Virus record (IMG/VR): IMGVR_UViG_3300036900_000064
Span: 1-41,656 of that record
From: a virus
Direction: 5' to 3' (one strand)
Length of the DNA stretch: 41,656 nt
Made by a program: the position numbers and the translations under genes. A model generated the notes under the pieces. It was not told where the DNA came from, did no database searches, and saw only the letters and a program-made list of their open reading frames with translations. How positions within the stretch are numbered: position 1 is the stretch's first letter; each line of letters begins with the position of its first letter. Shown here in pieces: positions 30,631-38,176 of the stretch.

Positions 30631-31454
30631 GCGAAACACCATCCCAACTCGACGCCTTCTTATCCAGCGGCGCGCAGCCCGAGGCCACCGAGACGCCCGC
30701 GCCGGAGCCGTCGAAGACAGCGCCAGAGGCCGCGCCGGACAGTGGAGGCAGCGGCAACAAGGGCAAGCCGCCCGCCGCCAAGGCCGCGCCCGAGCCGGAC
30801 GACGACGCGGAGCCGGGCGAGCCGGCGCCGCACGAGGCGATCGTCCCGAGGTCGGCATACCAGAAGGAGCGTGAGCGCCGACAGAACTGGGTCGAGCGTG
30901 CAGGCCGCGCCGAGGCGGAACGTGACGCGCTGGCGAAGCAGCTTGAGGAGGCGCGCAAACCGCCACCACAGCCCACATCGCCGCCGCCGCAACTTGAGCC
31001 GATCGACCCGGTGCGCGATCCCGAGGGATATACAAGGCGGATGAGGGGCGTCGTTTTGAACGAGCGCCTGAACACGTCGGAAATGCTGGCGCTGGAGAAA
31101 CACGGCAAGGAAACGATCGACGCCGAGACCGAGTATTTCCAGAAGCGCACGCAGGCCGATCCGCGACTGTGGAACGAGCTTTATTCCAAGCCGCACCCGT
31201 ATCAGTGGATGATCGACAGCAACACCACGGCGCGGCTGCACGAGGAGATCGGCACCGATCCGTCAGCCTACGAGGCGAAGCTGCGTGCGAAGTGGGAGGC
31301 CGAACGAGGCGCCGCGCCGCCTCCGGTGTCGCCCGCCGCCGGGTTGCCGCCGAGCCTCGCGAGCGCGCGATCGGCCGCTCCACGAGGCACCAACGGCTTC
31401 ACGGGACCGCCTTCACTCGCGGATATTTTGACGCGACCGGCGCGGGGACGATGA
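30627..31454 (+). CDS. Scaffolding protein
   Basis: The 275-aa protein is Ala/Pro/Glu-rich and mostly disordered in the first 80 residues. A charged helix follows (YQKERERRQNWVERAGRAEA) and a helical C-terminal half with a Pro/Ala tail. It lies between portal and coat, as P22 gp8 does. It would guide capsid assembly and then leave the head. Assignment is by position, size and composition. Confidence 0.8.
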   Translation: MSETPSQLDAFLSSGAQPEATETPAPEPSKTAPEAAPDSGGSGNKGKPPAAKAAPEPDDDAEPGEPAPHEAIVPRSAYQKERERRQNWVERAGRAEAERDALAKQLEEARKPPPQPTSPPPQLEPIDPVRDPEGYTRRMRGVVLNERLNTSEMLALEKHGKETIDAETEYFQKRTQADPRLWNELYSKPHPYQWMIDSNTTARLHEEIGTDPSAYEAKLRAKWEAERGAAPPPVSPAAGLPPSLASARSAAPRGTNGFTGPPSLADILTRPARGR

Positions 31455-31666
31455 GCAATCCTTACCCAGAAATAGCTGATGCTCTGACAGACGAGTTGGA
31501 GGACTGCCCGTTCTGTGGGCGGGAGCCTGACCGCTTATGGAATGCGAACGCGGATGACCCTGACGATGAAGCATCCTGGGTGGTGACCTGTGGCTATTGC
31601 GGCGCTGACGGACCACCCGCCGATACTCACGCGGGCGCTGTCAAAGCCTGGAATGAGCGCGATTGA
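31451..31666 (+). CDS. Lar-like (restriction-alleviation type) zinc-ribbon protein
   Basis: The start ATG overlaps the scaffold stop (ATGA); the frame upstream is shadow. The 71-aa protein has the Lar pattern: LEDCPFCGREPDRLW, VTCGYCGADGPPADTHAGAV, KAWNERD (PF14354-like). Lar of prophage Rac enhances host methylation and relieves type I restriction; in many phages the fold is only a zinc ribbon. A late-operon position is unexpected for an anti-restriction function. Confidence 0.8.
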   Translation: MSNPYPEIADALTDELEDCPFCGREPDRLWNANADDPDDEASWVVTCGYCGADGPPADTHAGAVKAWNERD

Positions 31667-31932
31667 CCGACCTCGCCACCATCACCGCCATCCTCTACGC
31701 CGCGCGTCTGCAACGCCGCGTGCCGGAAACAGCGGCCGAACAGCGCGGGGCTATCGCCGCGTCCGTCGCCGATGCCAGGCTGATCATGGCCGCCACCGCC
31801 GAAGAGGAGATGGACACCCGTCCGACCCTTGCTCTATTACTGGAATCCACGCCTAAGCAGCCGCTACCGCCGTCGCCGGGCAACAAAACGGGCGTATTAG
31901 CGGACGCGAAGGCAACCCGTCGCCGGGGTTAA
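31663..31932 (+). CDS. Hypothetical 89-aa protein with TTG start
   Basis: TTG 31663 overlaps the previous TGA (TTGA), as also seen for the resolvase gene. The protein has a helical N-terminal half (DLATITAILYAARLQRRVPE, ARLIMAATAEEEM) and a Pro-rich C-terminal tail. The first half looks like small helical phage proteins that follow the scaffold. The last codons lie in repeated sequence. No function is known. Confidence 0.55.
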   Translation: MTDLATITAILYAARLQRRVPETAAEQRGAIAASVADARLIMAATAEEEMDTRPTLALLLESTPKQPLPPSPGNKTGVLADAKATRRRG

Positions 31933-31997
31933 CGGGCGCCGGCCCGCCGCCAGGGCCTTAAATTTGGTGTGACCCGTCGCCGGGGATTTACCGGGCG
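31871..31997 (+). repeat. Three degenerate copies of a GC-rich motif at the HNH insertion edge
   Basis: CGTCGCCGGG-N-ACGGGCG-type units occur at 31871-31894, 31918-31938 and 31975-31997, in direct orientation. The second can fold on CCCGT/ACGGG. They lie just before the 3' end of the antisense HNH gene. They could be a processing or terminator cluster, or remains of the insertion event. Confidence 0.6.
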
Positions 31998-32007
31998 TTG
32001 ATTCGCT

Positions 32008-32538
32008 TCAATCGAACCGCGCGAAATCTCCGTGAAGACGTTTCGCGGCCTCGATATAGGCCGTGTGGGCCTCTTCCTGGCTATCGAAGGTGCCGAGAAT
32101 ATGGTTCTCGCGACCGAGCATGATTGTGGCCCGCCATCTCCCGTTGGCGGCTGGAGCCGTGCCCTTGAGGTATCCGTTCTTTCGGTTTGTGCGTCGGTTT
32201 CGGTTGTTCTCCGCCCGCGTGGCCTGCCGCAGGTTGATCCAAGCATCATTCGCCGGATTCCCGTCGATATGGTCGAGGATGGCGGTCGGCCACTCTCCCG
32301 TGACGTGCAGCCAGATCAGGCGGTGGGCCTGATACAATCGATCGTGGAGCCTGACCGACAGGTAGCCATACTGGCCGTCCCTACATCCCGCCGGCTTGCC
32401 GGCGAGGCGTGTGTTCACACGCGGCAGCACATCGTCGCGATGTCGCCACGACAACAGTCCGGTCGCCGGATCGTAGTCGAGGGCTTTTCTGACCATTTCG
32501 GCGGTCAGATGAGCGGGAAGGACGGTTTTATTGGTCAT
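32008..32538 (-). CDS. HNH homing endonuclease with AP2-type DNA-binding domain (antisense in late operon)
   Basis: The ATG at 32538 is used; GTG 32544 is in frame but lacks a better site. The 176-aa protein has an N-terminal region (LSWRHRDD), the HNH core LYQAHRLIWLHVTGEW and ILDHIDGNPANDAWINLRQA, and a C-terminal AP2-like region (GRWRATIMLG, LGTFDSQEEAHTAYIEAAKR). It is transcribed against the late operon between the scaffold module and the coat gene. It is a free-standing homing gene, related in layout to the one at 35364. Confidence 0.9.
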   Translation of the reverse strand: MTNKTVLPAHLTAEMVRKALDYDPATGLLSWRHRDDVLPRVNTRLAGKPAGCRDGQYGYLSVRLHDRLYQAHRLIWLHVTGEWPTAILDHIDGNPANDAWINLRQATRAENNRNRRTNRKNGYLKGTAPAANGRWRATIMLGRENHILGTFDSQEEAHTAYIEAAKRLHGDFARFD

Positions 32539-32610
32539 GGCCACATGAATATCACTGCACTGGCACGGAAGGAAGATCGTTGCATCAACCTCTAGTGTAG
32601 GAATAAAGTC

Positions 32611-33723
32611 TTGGCAGACATGAACGTAACTCCGGCACGCGCCGGACTAACTCCTCTAATTTGGGACTCCGACTTTTTCTCGGAGTATATTCGCAAAAAC
32701 CAGTTCGCGCGATACATGGGAACAACCATGGGTTCCATGATCCAGGTGCGCGAAGACCTCACCCGAAAAGCCGGGGATACCGTGGTTTTCCCGACCGTCC
32801 GCCGCCTGATCGGCGCGGGTGTTTCCGGAAACACCGTCCTTGAGGGCAACGAAGAAATCCTCAACGCCCGCAGCCTGAACCTCGTCGTCTCCGCGTTCCG
32901 GCACGCGGTCGCGGTCTCGGACTGGGACGAGCAGAAGTCGGTCATCGATCTCAGGGAAGCGGCGCGCGAGGCGCTGATGAACTGGGAACTCGAAAAGATG
33001 CGGTCGGACATCATCACCAGCCTCGAAGCCATCACGGCGGACGGTAACGTGCAGGTCTCCTACGCCGCCGCCACCGCCGGGCAACGCAATACCTGGATGG
33101 TCAACAACGCCGATCGGGTGTTGTTCGGCAACAGCAAGGCCAACGCCGTCTCTGGCGTCATGGCGACCGCGCTGACGACGATCAACAACACCACCGGCAA
33201 GATGACGGCGGCGATCGTCACGCTCGCCAAGCGCATCGCGCGGACCGCCTCGCCGCGCATCCGGCCGATCAGCGTCAACGACGACGAGGAATGGTTCGTG
33301 ATGTTCATGCCGAGCCTGCCGTTCCGCGACCTGATGACCGACCCCGTCATCATCAACGCGATGCAATACGCCTGGGATCGCGGCCGCGATAATCCGCTGT
33401 TCACGGCTGGCGACATCCTCTGGAACGGCGTCATCATCCGCGAAGTCCCAGAAATGCCGGTCCTCGCCGACGCGGGCGCGGGCGGCACCGTGGACGTGGC
33501 GATGTCGGCGCTGTGCGGCGCGCAGGCACTCGGCGTTGCGTGGGCGCAACGGATGAAGTCGACGACGAACGTACGTGACTACAACTATTTCCACGGAATC
33601 GGGATTTCTGAAATGCGTGGCATTGGCAAGTTGCGCTTCGGAACCGATCCGACCGTCGATACCTCGAAACCCGTTGATGCCGGTGTCGTTTCTGTCTTCA
33701 CGGCGGCCGAGCCGGACGCATAG
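32611..33723 (+). CDS. Major capsid (coat) protein
   Basis: I place the start at TTG 32611, eight bases after TAGGAAT; ATG 32620 is the alternative. The 370-aa protein has TPLIWDSDFFSEYIRKNQFA at the N-terminus, the FPTVRRLIGAGVSGNTVLEG segment, FRHAVAVSDWDEQKSVIDL (the HK97-fold E-loop/spine pattern of the N4-gp56/DUF4043 coat family) and a C-terminal domain. It follows scaffold genes, as expected. The name family is from memory; the coat role is firm. Confidence 0.87.
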   Translation: MADMNVTPARAGLTPLIWDSDFFSEYIRKNQFARYMGTTMGSMIQVREDLTRKAGDTVVFPTVRRLIGAGVSGNTVLEGNEEILNARSLNLVVSAFRHAVAVSDWDEQKSVIDLREAAREALMNWELEKMRSDIITSLEAITADGNVQVSYAAATAGQRNTWMVNNADRVLFGNSKANAVSGVMATALTTINNTTGKMTAAIVTLAKRIARTASPRIRPISVNDDEEWFVMFMPSLPFRDLMTDPVIINAMQYAWDRGRDNPLFTAGDILWNGVIIREVPEMPVLADAGAGGTVDVAMSALCGAQALGVAWAQRMKSTTNVRDYNYFHGIGISEMRGIGKLRFGTDPTVDTSKPVDAGVVSVFTAAEPDA

Positions 33724-33734
33724 GAGATTTCATC

Positions 33735-34190
33735 ATGGCAACGAAACACGACGACGACGACGACAAAAAGAAGGCCGCCGCCGAGCCGAAGCCGACGCCA
33801 CAGGCAACGGCGGCGGCCGCTCCCGGCTCCGATATGTTCGGACGCACGGCGGAACAGCGCGAACTGATGGCGTCCAACTCCATCGGGGCGCAGATCATCC
33901 TCGACTACAACGGAGACGGCAGCCTCGGTGCGCGTGGCGGCGCGGGCGGCACGATCGAGGAAAACACGATGATCCGGGACGCGCACCTGATCGCCGTGGG
34001 CCTCGATCCTACGAACCCGTCAGGCCCGCCAACCGGCGAGCCGTGGGCTCCGCCCGAGCCCCCGGTAAGCACACGCCACTCGGTCTCTGGGCACGCCACG
34101 CGCATGTCGTCGCTCGCGGCGGGGATCATCGCCGAGCCCGGCGACGTTCCGGAGCCGCCGGCGGGCACCGTGACCGGGGCTGCTCGGTAA
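33735..34190 (+). CDS. Hypothetical 151-aa virion-module protein with acidic/basic head
   Basis: ATG follows GGAGA. The protein opens with a run of five Asp and three Lys (KHDDDDDKKKAAAEPK), then a disordered Ala/Pro stretch. A compact central segment (MASNSIGAQIILDYNGDGS, MIRDAHLIAVGLDP) follows, then a Pro-rich tail. It could be a head decoration or completion factor, by position only. Confidence 0.7.
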   Translation: MATKHDDDDDKKKAAAEPKPTPQATAAAAPGSDMFGRTAEQRELMASNSIGAQIILDYNGDGSLGARGGAGGTIEENTMIRDAHLIAVGLDPTNPSGPPTGEPWAPPEPPVSTRHSVSGHATRMSSLAAGIIAEPGDVPEPPAGTVTGAAR

Positions 34191-34195
34191 GCAGT

Positions 34196-34723
34196 GTGCT
34201 CGGGCCGACAAACCAGTTGATGGCTGGGATGGACCTCGCGCCTGACGTATCGGACCCGTGGAACACGTTGGCGCCACCGCTGCCCCCACCAGGGCAGCGG
34301 ACGGTGCCGCCGGATACCGGATTGCTGGGCACGCCGCTGGCCCACGTCGAAGCCGGCCCACGCGCCAACTACATGGCCGAAGCCGATGCCGCGATGAACC
34401 TGACACCGCAGGAGAAGTATCTGTATCAGACGCACCTTCAGAACCTCTACGGCACGGGCAAGGTCGTCCATCCCGACGGCTCGATCTCAAGCCTGTTGCA
34501 AATGTCGTTCGAGGGACCGGGTGGGAAGACCTACAGCATCCCGACCGTGTGGGGCGGACGGGCACTGCAACCGCGCGAGGCGATCGGGATGGCGGAACGG
34601 ACGGGCGGCCTGGACAGGTTCCCCTCTTACGACAGCGGCGACGAGGCCGAGGCGCGTTATCAGCAACTCCACGATTATCTCGGACGAGATACCCAGGATT
34701 TTATCGCAAGGTCTGGCCGATGA
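34196..34723 (+). CDS. Virion-associated protein with a widespread phage domain
   Basis: The start is uncertain: GTG 34196 lies five bases after the previous stop, and ATG 34220 is next. Length is 175 aa from the GTG. After a Pro-rich head (about 15-50), the C-terminal 110 residues read LTPQEKYLYQTHLQNLYG, then SFEGPGGKTYSIPTVWGG, then GLDRFPSYDSGDEAEARYQ and RDTQDFIARS. I know this combination from many phage internal/virion proteins; no function is established to my knowledge. Its stop overlaps the adaptor ATG. Confidence 0.7.
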   Translation: MLGPTNQLMAGMDLAPDVSDPWNTLAPPLPPPGQRTVPPDTGLLGTPLAHVEAGPRANYMAEADAAMNLTPQEKYLYQTHLQNLYGTGKVVHPDGSISSLLQMSFEGPGGKTYSIPTVWGGRALQPREAIGMAERTGGLDRFPSYDSGDEAEARYQQLHDYLGRDTQDFIARSGR

Positions 34724-35367
34724 CCGTCCCCGTCTCCACGATCGCCGAACGCGCGCTCCGGCGGCTCAACGTCGCCGTGGCGCCGCTCGACGATCGCCCG
34801 ACGCTGACGGAACTCGTGCCCGCCGCCACCATCGCCACGATGGCGCTCGTTGAGCTGGGCGTCATCGCCTCGGACGAAACGCCGATCCCGTCCGACCAGG
34901 CGCTGGCGCTGGACAAAGTGGCGAGCGTTCACGCGGCGCTCGACGCGCAAGGGATGGTCTGGTGGACCGGCGCCGCCATCCCTCGGGCGTTCGTGGAGGA
35001 ATTCGTCAAACTGGTGGCCGCCCACGCGTCGTCCAGCTTCGGCAAGGCGTCCGACCCGGCGGCGCTGGCGTTGCTCGAAGGGCGCGTCCGTCGCGGCGCG
35101 ATGGTCATCGCCTCGCACGATATCGCGGTCGAGGCGGTGATGGCCGTTCATACCGATCTGGTAGCGAAGGGTATCGCGCGTTGGACCTCAAACGACATCC
35201 CCGAAATGGCGGCGCTGCCCTACGAGATGCTCGCCGCTTACAACCTCGCGCCGAAGTTTCCGCCCGCCGAGCAAGACAAGGCCGAGGTGGCACAGGCCAT
35301 GTCATCGTTGTTCAAGATCACCGCGCTGCCGACAAGCGGTGAGCGCATAGTAACCGAATATTTTTAG
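34720..35367 (+). CDS. Head-to-tail adaptor (P22 gp4-like position)
   Basis: The ATG overlaps the preceding TGA (ATGA). The 215-aa protein is mostly helical: VSTIAERALRRLNVAVAPLD, LVPAATIATMALVELGVIAS, WWTGAAIPRAFVEEFVKLVA, and MVIASHDIAVEAVMAVHTDL, with two similar helix-turn blocks each carrying a W-T segment. P22 gp4 (166 aa) binds the portal and carries gp10. The place and helical content suit this role. A longer ORF in the same frame starting at 34258 is a shadow. Confidence 0.75.
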   Translation: MTVPVSTIAERALRRLNVAVAPLDDRPTLTELVPAATIATMALVELGVIASDETPIPSDQALALDKVASVHAALDAQGMVWWTGAAIPRAFVEEFVKLVAAHASSSFGKASDPAALALLEGRVRRGAMVIASHDIAVEAVMAVHTDLVAKGIARWTSNDIPEMAALPYEMLAAYNLAPKFPPAEQDKAEVAQAMSSLFKITALPTSGERIVTEYF

Positions 35368-35927
35368 CGATGATGCACTCTCGCGAACTCACCATAAACT
35401 CCGGAGGCGGCCGCCTCGTAAGCACGAATAGCTTCGTCCTTAGTGGCGAACGATCCGAGGTGAACGCTTCGACCTCCCCGGCAAATCATGGCTCGAAACC
35501 TGCCATAGGGGGAGATGCTGACTCCTTTTATGCCACTCGTGCTGCTTCGGCGCATGAAGCTGTTTCCCCGATTTTGCGACGCGGTTGCCGCGCGGAGGTT
35601 TTCGATACGGTTATTCAACTGATCGTGGTCGATGTGGTCGATGATATCGGGCACGGGTTCGCCACGAACATAGACCCATACAAGACGATGCGCCCTGTAG
35701 ATGGTCCCTTGAACGGCGATGTGCAGATAGCCAGGTCCAGGCGTTTTCGGAAGGGGTTTGATATGCCCGGCGACAGTCCCGGCATATCGGCTGTTCCACC
35801 CCTCTCTATGGCGATTTTGAACGAGCGATTCAGCGGTTCTGGGCAGCCAGATGAGATCGCCCGTCTCAGCGTCATACCGCAACAACTGGTGCAGCAGCGC
35901 GCGAGAAGGCAAAGTCTTGATAGCCAT
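35364..35927 (-). CDS. HNH/AP2 homing endonuclease (second antisense copy)
   Basis: The start at 35927 has GGAGG five bases upstream, which itself lies in the codons of an alternative ATG at 35939. The 187-aa protein has HNH residues IYRAHRLVWVYVRGEPV, IIDHIDHDQLNNRIENLRAA and an AP2-like C-terminus (GVSISPYGRFRAMICRGG, LGSFATKDEAIRAYEAAA). It is tail-to-tail with the adaptor gene, overlapping by 4 nt. It is related in domain order, not in close sequence, to the HNH gene at 32008. Confidence 0.9.
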   Translation of the reverse strand: MAIKTLPSRALLHQLLRYDAETGDLIWLPRTAESLVQNRHREGWNSRYAGTVAGHIKPLPKTPGPGYLHIAVQGTIYRAHRLVWVYVRGEPVPDIIDHIDHDQLNNRIENLRAATASQNRGNSFMRRSSTSGIKGVSISPYGRFRAMICRGGRSVHLGSFATKDEAIRAYEAAASGVYGEFARVHHR

Positions 35928-36024
35928 ATGATCCTCCATGAAAGGGTCTGTTGGTCAGGGCGTTCTGGACCGCTACGAACGATCCAGGCGCCCGCTACAT
36001 ATATCGTAAATCGCAAGGTATGTC

Positions 36025-36267
36025 ATGGCGTATAAGTTGGCCTATTCCGATTACATCACGCCCGCTGGCCCGCCTGATCCGGCGTCGTGGGTAGGCCCGC
36101 CCGGCCCCCAAGGCCCGCCCGGCCCCCAAGGCCCGCCCGGCCCCCAAGGCCCGCCCGGCCCTCCAGGGTCTCTGCCATCGGAGGGTGGATTGTTGCCCAC
36201 CAGCGCTGCCGGCCTGCCCTCGGGTGCTTATTGGAACAATGGGGGCTTCGCGTGCATCGTCCCCTGA
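36025..36267 (+). CDS. Collagen-like Gly-X-Y repeat protein
   Basis: The 80-aa protein has a short N-terminal cap (MAYKLAYSDYITPAG), a collagen-like segment of GPPGPQ repeats (about 24-47) and a C-terminal domain (LPTSAAGLPSGAYWNNGG) that is common in phage fibre-tip proteins. The short collagen rod could form a trimer connector. It overlaps the signal-bearing tailspike gene by 16 nt. AAGGTAT precedes the ATG. Confidence 0.85.
   Translation: MAYKLAYSDYITPAGPPDPASWVGPPGPQGPPGPQGPPGPQGPPGPPGSLPSEGGLLPTSAAGLPSGAYWNNGGFACIVP
36094..36165 (+). repeat. 18-bp tandem repeat (collagen segment)
   Basis: Three perfect 18-bp units (36094-36111, 36112-36129, 36130-36147) and a fourth, altered unit encode the GPPGPQ triplet pairs. 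Identity at silent sites means recent amplification and a likely slippage site. Unit changes keep the frame. Confidence 0.9.
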
Positions 36268-37997
36268 GCCTTGGCCTGCTCTTTTCGCTGCTTTCGTTCG
36301 CCGCGAACGCCGCGTGCCCCGGCAGCCCCTCGACCTGCGGCGATCCGATGCAGACCGCCACATCGGGCTCCGCGATGTATGCCACCGCTTACGGCGTGAC
36401 GGCTGACGGTGCCACATCCGACGATGAGGCGTTGAAGGCGGCGGTCGATGCCTGCGCGGCGAAGGGGACGAAACTTATCTTACCGCCGGGGCGTATCCTG
36501 CTGGATGGGACGGGATCGGCAACGATCAATCTGAAGAATTGCCACGTCGAGGGTGCGGGTATCCTGGCGGGGAAGCAGGGCGATGGCGCCAGCTTCGGGA
36601 CGTTGTTCCTGCTCACATCGACGACGGTCAAACCGTTCAAGATCGGGAGCAACTGGAAGGTATCCGGTGTCGGCTTCCATTGGCCGCACCAGACAACCGG
36701 CCTGACACCTTATCCGTTCCTCATGTCCCCGGAGACGCCAACCACGGCGACCACCTCGTGGACCCTGGATAACGTCGTCATCGTCAATGCTTATAATGGC
36801 ATCCAGGCCGCCGGTGGCGCGTTCTTCATCACCAATAGTCTGATGTATGCGACCAACGAACTGTTCGAGATCGCCAGTATCGGCGATAGTTTCAAAGTGA
36901 ACAATGTTCATTTCACGCCAGGGCCGTGGTTCAATATGACCGGCTTCGCCGCCGCCGCCGCGATGAACGCGGTCACCAATCAGAACATGATTTTTCGCTT
37001 CATGGGCGGCGGCGGCGTCCCGGCGATCAATGTCAACGTGGGTAATTCATCCGGTTTCGCGTGGCGATATGGCGCGGTGGTCGAGAGCGGAGTGACGGTG
37101 GGGCTATCTACCTTCGATTGGTACCTGGATGCCACCGGCACCGTGGTCGAGGTGCGGGCCGGGGGCACGTGGGGGCCTGGGAGTTCTATGTCAGGTGGCG
37201 CGATCTGCCACCATTACGACGACGCCAATCGCACCCAGTATGGGAATAAACCTTGCTTCAATATCATGCCCGGCGCCAACCCCAGTTATCTCGACATACG
37301 AGACTGGAACGGGGCCTCCGGTGGATCGTTCGTTGAAAACCAGGCTTCGGCCAACGTTACGCTGAAGAATGTCGCCGTCACTATCGGTCAGTCGGCCGAC
37401 GGCGGAGACTATTACGGTGTCCACACGACATCGAATCCCGGCGGCCTCGTTGTCATGGTCCAGAACAGCAATCTTAATGGAGCCCCCGGCGATGTCCACC
37501 GACATGGCATCAAGACCGATGTGGCGGCGTCCAGACTCATCGTTCAGGATACCCTTTTCGCCTACCTGAACGATAGTCTCAACGCTCAGGCCGCGCCGAC
37601 GACGATCGTCACCGGCAACTGGAGCTTCGGGACCACTGGCGCCCAGGACATCGTCACCGCGACGCTCGGTTACGCGACGGGCATCGTTTACCGAAGCAAT
37701 CAGTGGGAGAAGCCGCCCAAGGCGGTGGCTACCGCGTGCGGCACGGGATGTTCCGTGGCGGGTGGCGCTCTCTCTGGCTTCATCACTGTTGGATCAACGA
37801 ACCCCACCACATCAGGCACGCTGACTTTACCATTCTCGCCCTACGGTGTCGGTGATGGTCTGTGCCGGTTCTACATCAACGGTTCCGGCACGCCGGTCGC
37901 GGCAGCCACGGCTGGTAGTGGTGTGTGGAACTTCAATTCCGGCGCGACCGACATGCACGGCGCGGCGCTTTTCTTTAATTGCCCAGGACAAGAATGA
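36252..37997 (+). CDS. Tailspike 2, beta-helix protein with Sec signal peptide
   Basis: GTG 36252 is preceded by GGGGG with six-base spacing and lies inside the collagen-like gene. Residues 1-21 form a signal peptide (HRPLSLGLLFSLLSFAAN, then AAC). Then comes the pectate-lyase-type entry AYGVTADGATSDDEALKAAV and beta-helical coils through about 500; the C-terminal domain has paired Cys (TACGTGC). The 581-aa protein may act as a secreted or virion-bound polysaccharide-degrading/binding protein. A signal peptide on a beta-helix spike is unusual. Confidence 0.8.
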   Translation: MHRPLSLGLLFSLLSFAANAACPGSPSTCGDPMQTATSGSAMYATAYGVTADGATSDDEALKAAVDACAAKGTKLILPPGRILLDGTGSATINLKNCHVEGAGILAGKQGDGASFGTLFLLTSTTVKPFKIGSNWKVSGVGFHWPHQTTGLTPYPFLMSPETPTTATTSWTLDNVVIVNAYNGIQAAGGAFFITNSLMYATNELFEIASIGDSFKVNNVHFTPGPWFNMTGFAAAAAMNAVTNQNMIFRFMGGGGVPAINVNVGNSSGFAWRYGAVVESGVTVGLSTFDWYLDATGTVVEVRAGGTWGPGSSMSGGAICHHYDDANRTQYGNKPCFNIMPGANPSYLDIRDWNGASGGSFVENQASANVTLKNVAVTIGQSADGGDYYGVHTTSNPGGLVVMVQNSNLNGAPGDVHRHGIKTDVAASRLIVQDTLFAYLNDSLNAQAAPTTIVTGNWSFGTTGAQDIVTATLGYATGIVYRSNQWEKPPKAVATACGTGCSVAGGALSGFITVGSTNPTTSGTLTLPFSPYGVGDGLCRFYINGSGTPVAAATAGSGVWNFNSGATDMHGAALFFNCPGQE

Positions 37998-38176
37998 CCG
38001 GGATCGAAGCCCTTAGCAGCGTTTCCGAGAAGCTGGTCAAGGCATTGCCTCCCGCCATGGCGACGCTTGTCGTCCTCAACATTCTGTTCCTGGCTGTTGC
38101 CATCTACAACACTCGCGCGCGTAACGAAGTGCTTACAAAAATCATCGATAGATGTTTGGAGATGCCGGCGCGATGA
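37994..38176 (+). CDS. 60-aa membrane protein (holin candidate)
   Basis: ATG overlaps the previous TGA (ATGA) and the stop overlaps the next ATG. It has a short helix (IEALSSVSEKLVKALP), one membrane span (AMATLVVLNILFLAVAIY) and a cytosolic-type basic/acidic helix (RARNEVLTKIIDRCLE). This pattern occurs in small proteins next to tail genes of many phages. It is a fair holin candidate. Confidence 0.65.
   Translation: MTGIEALSSVSEKLVKALPPAMATLVVLNILFLAVAIYNTRARNEVLTKIIDRCLEMPAR

Noticed and set aside
29734-31383. 549-codon ORF antisense to portal and scaffold genes
   Set aside because: The product is Arg-rich low-complexity sequence and crosses two real genes that overlap by ATGA; it is a GC-driven shadow.
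34258-34719. 369-codon ORF reaching upstream of the adaptor gene
   Set aside because: Its first 154 codons are the shadow of the virion protein at 34196-34723; the adaptor begins at the ATGA overlap at 34720.
36094-36165. CRISPR-like repeat array
   Set aside because: Units are 18 bp and abutting without spacers, and encode Gly-Pro-Pro-Gly-Pro-Gln collagen repeats.
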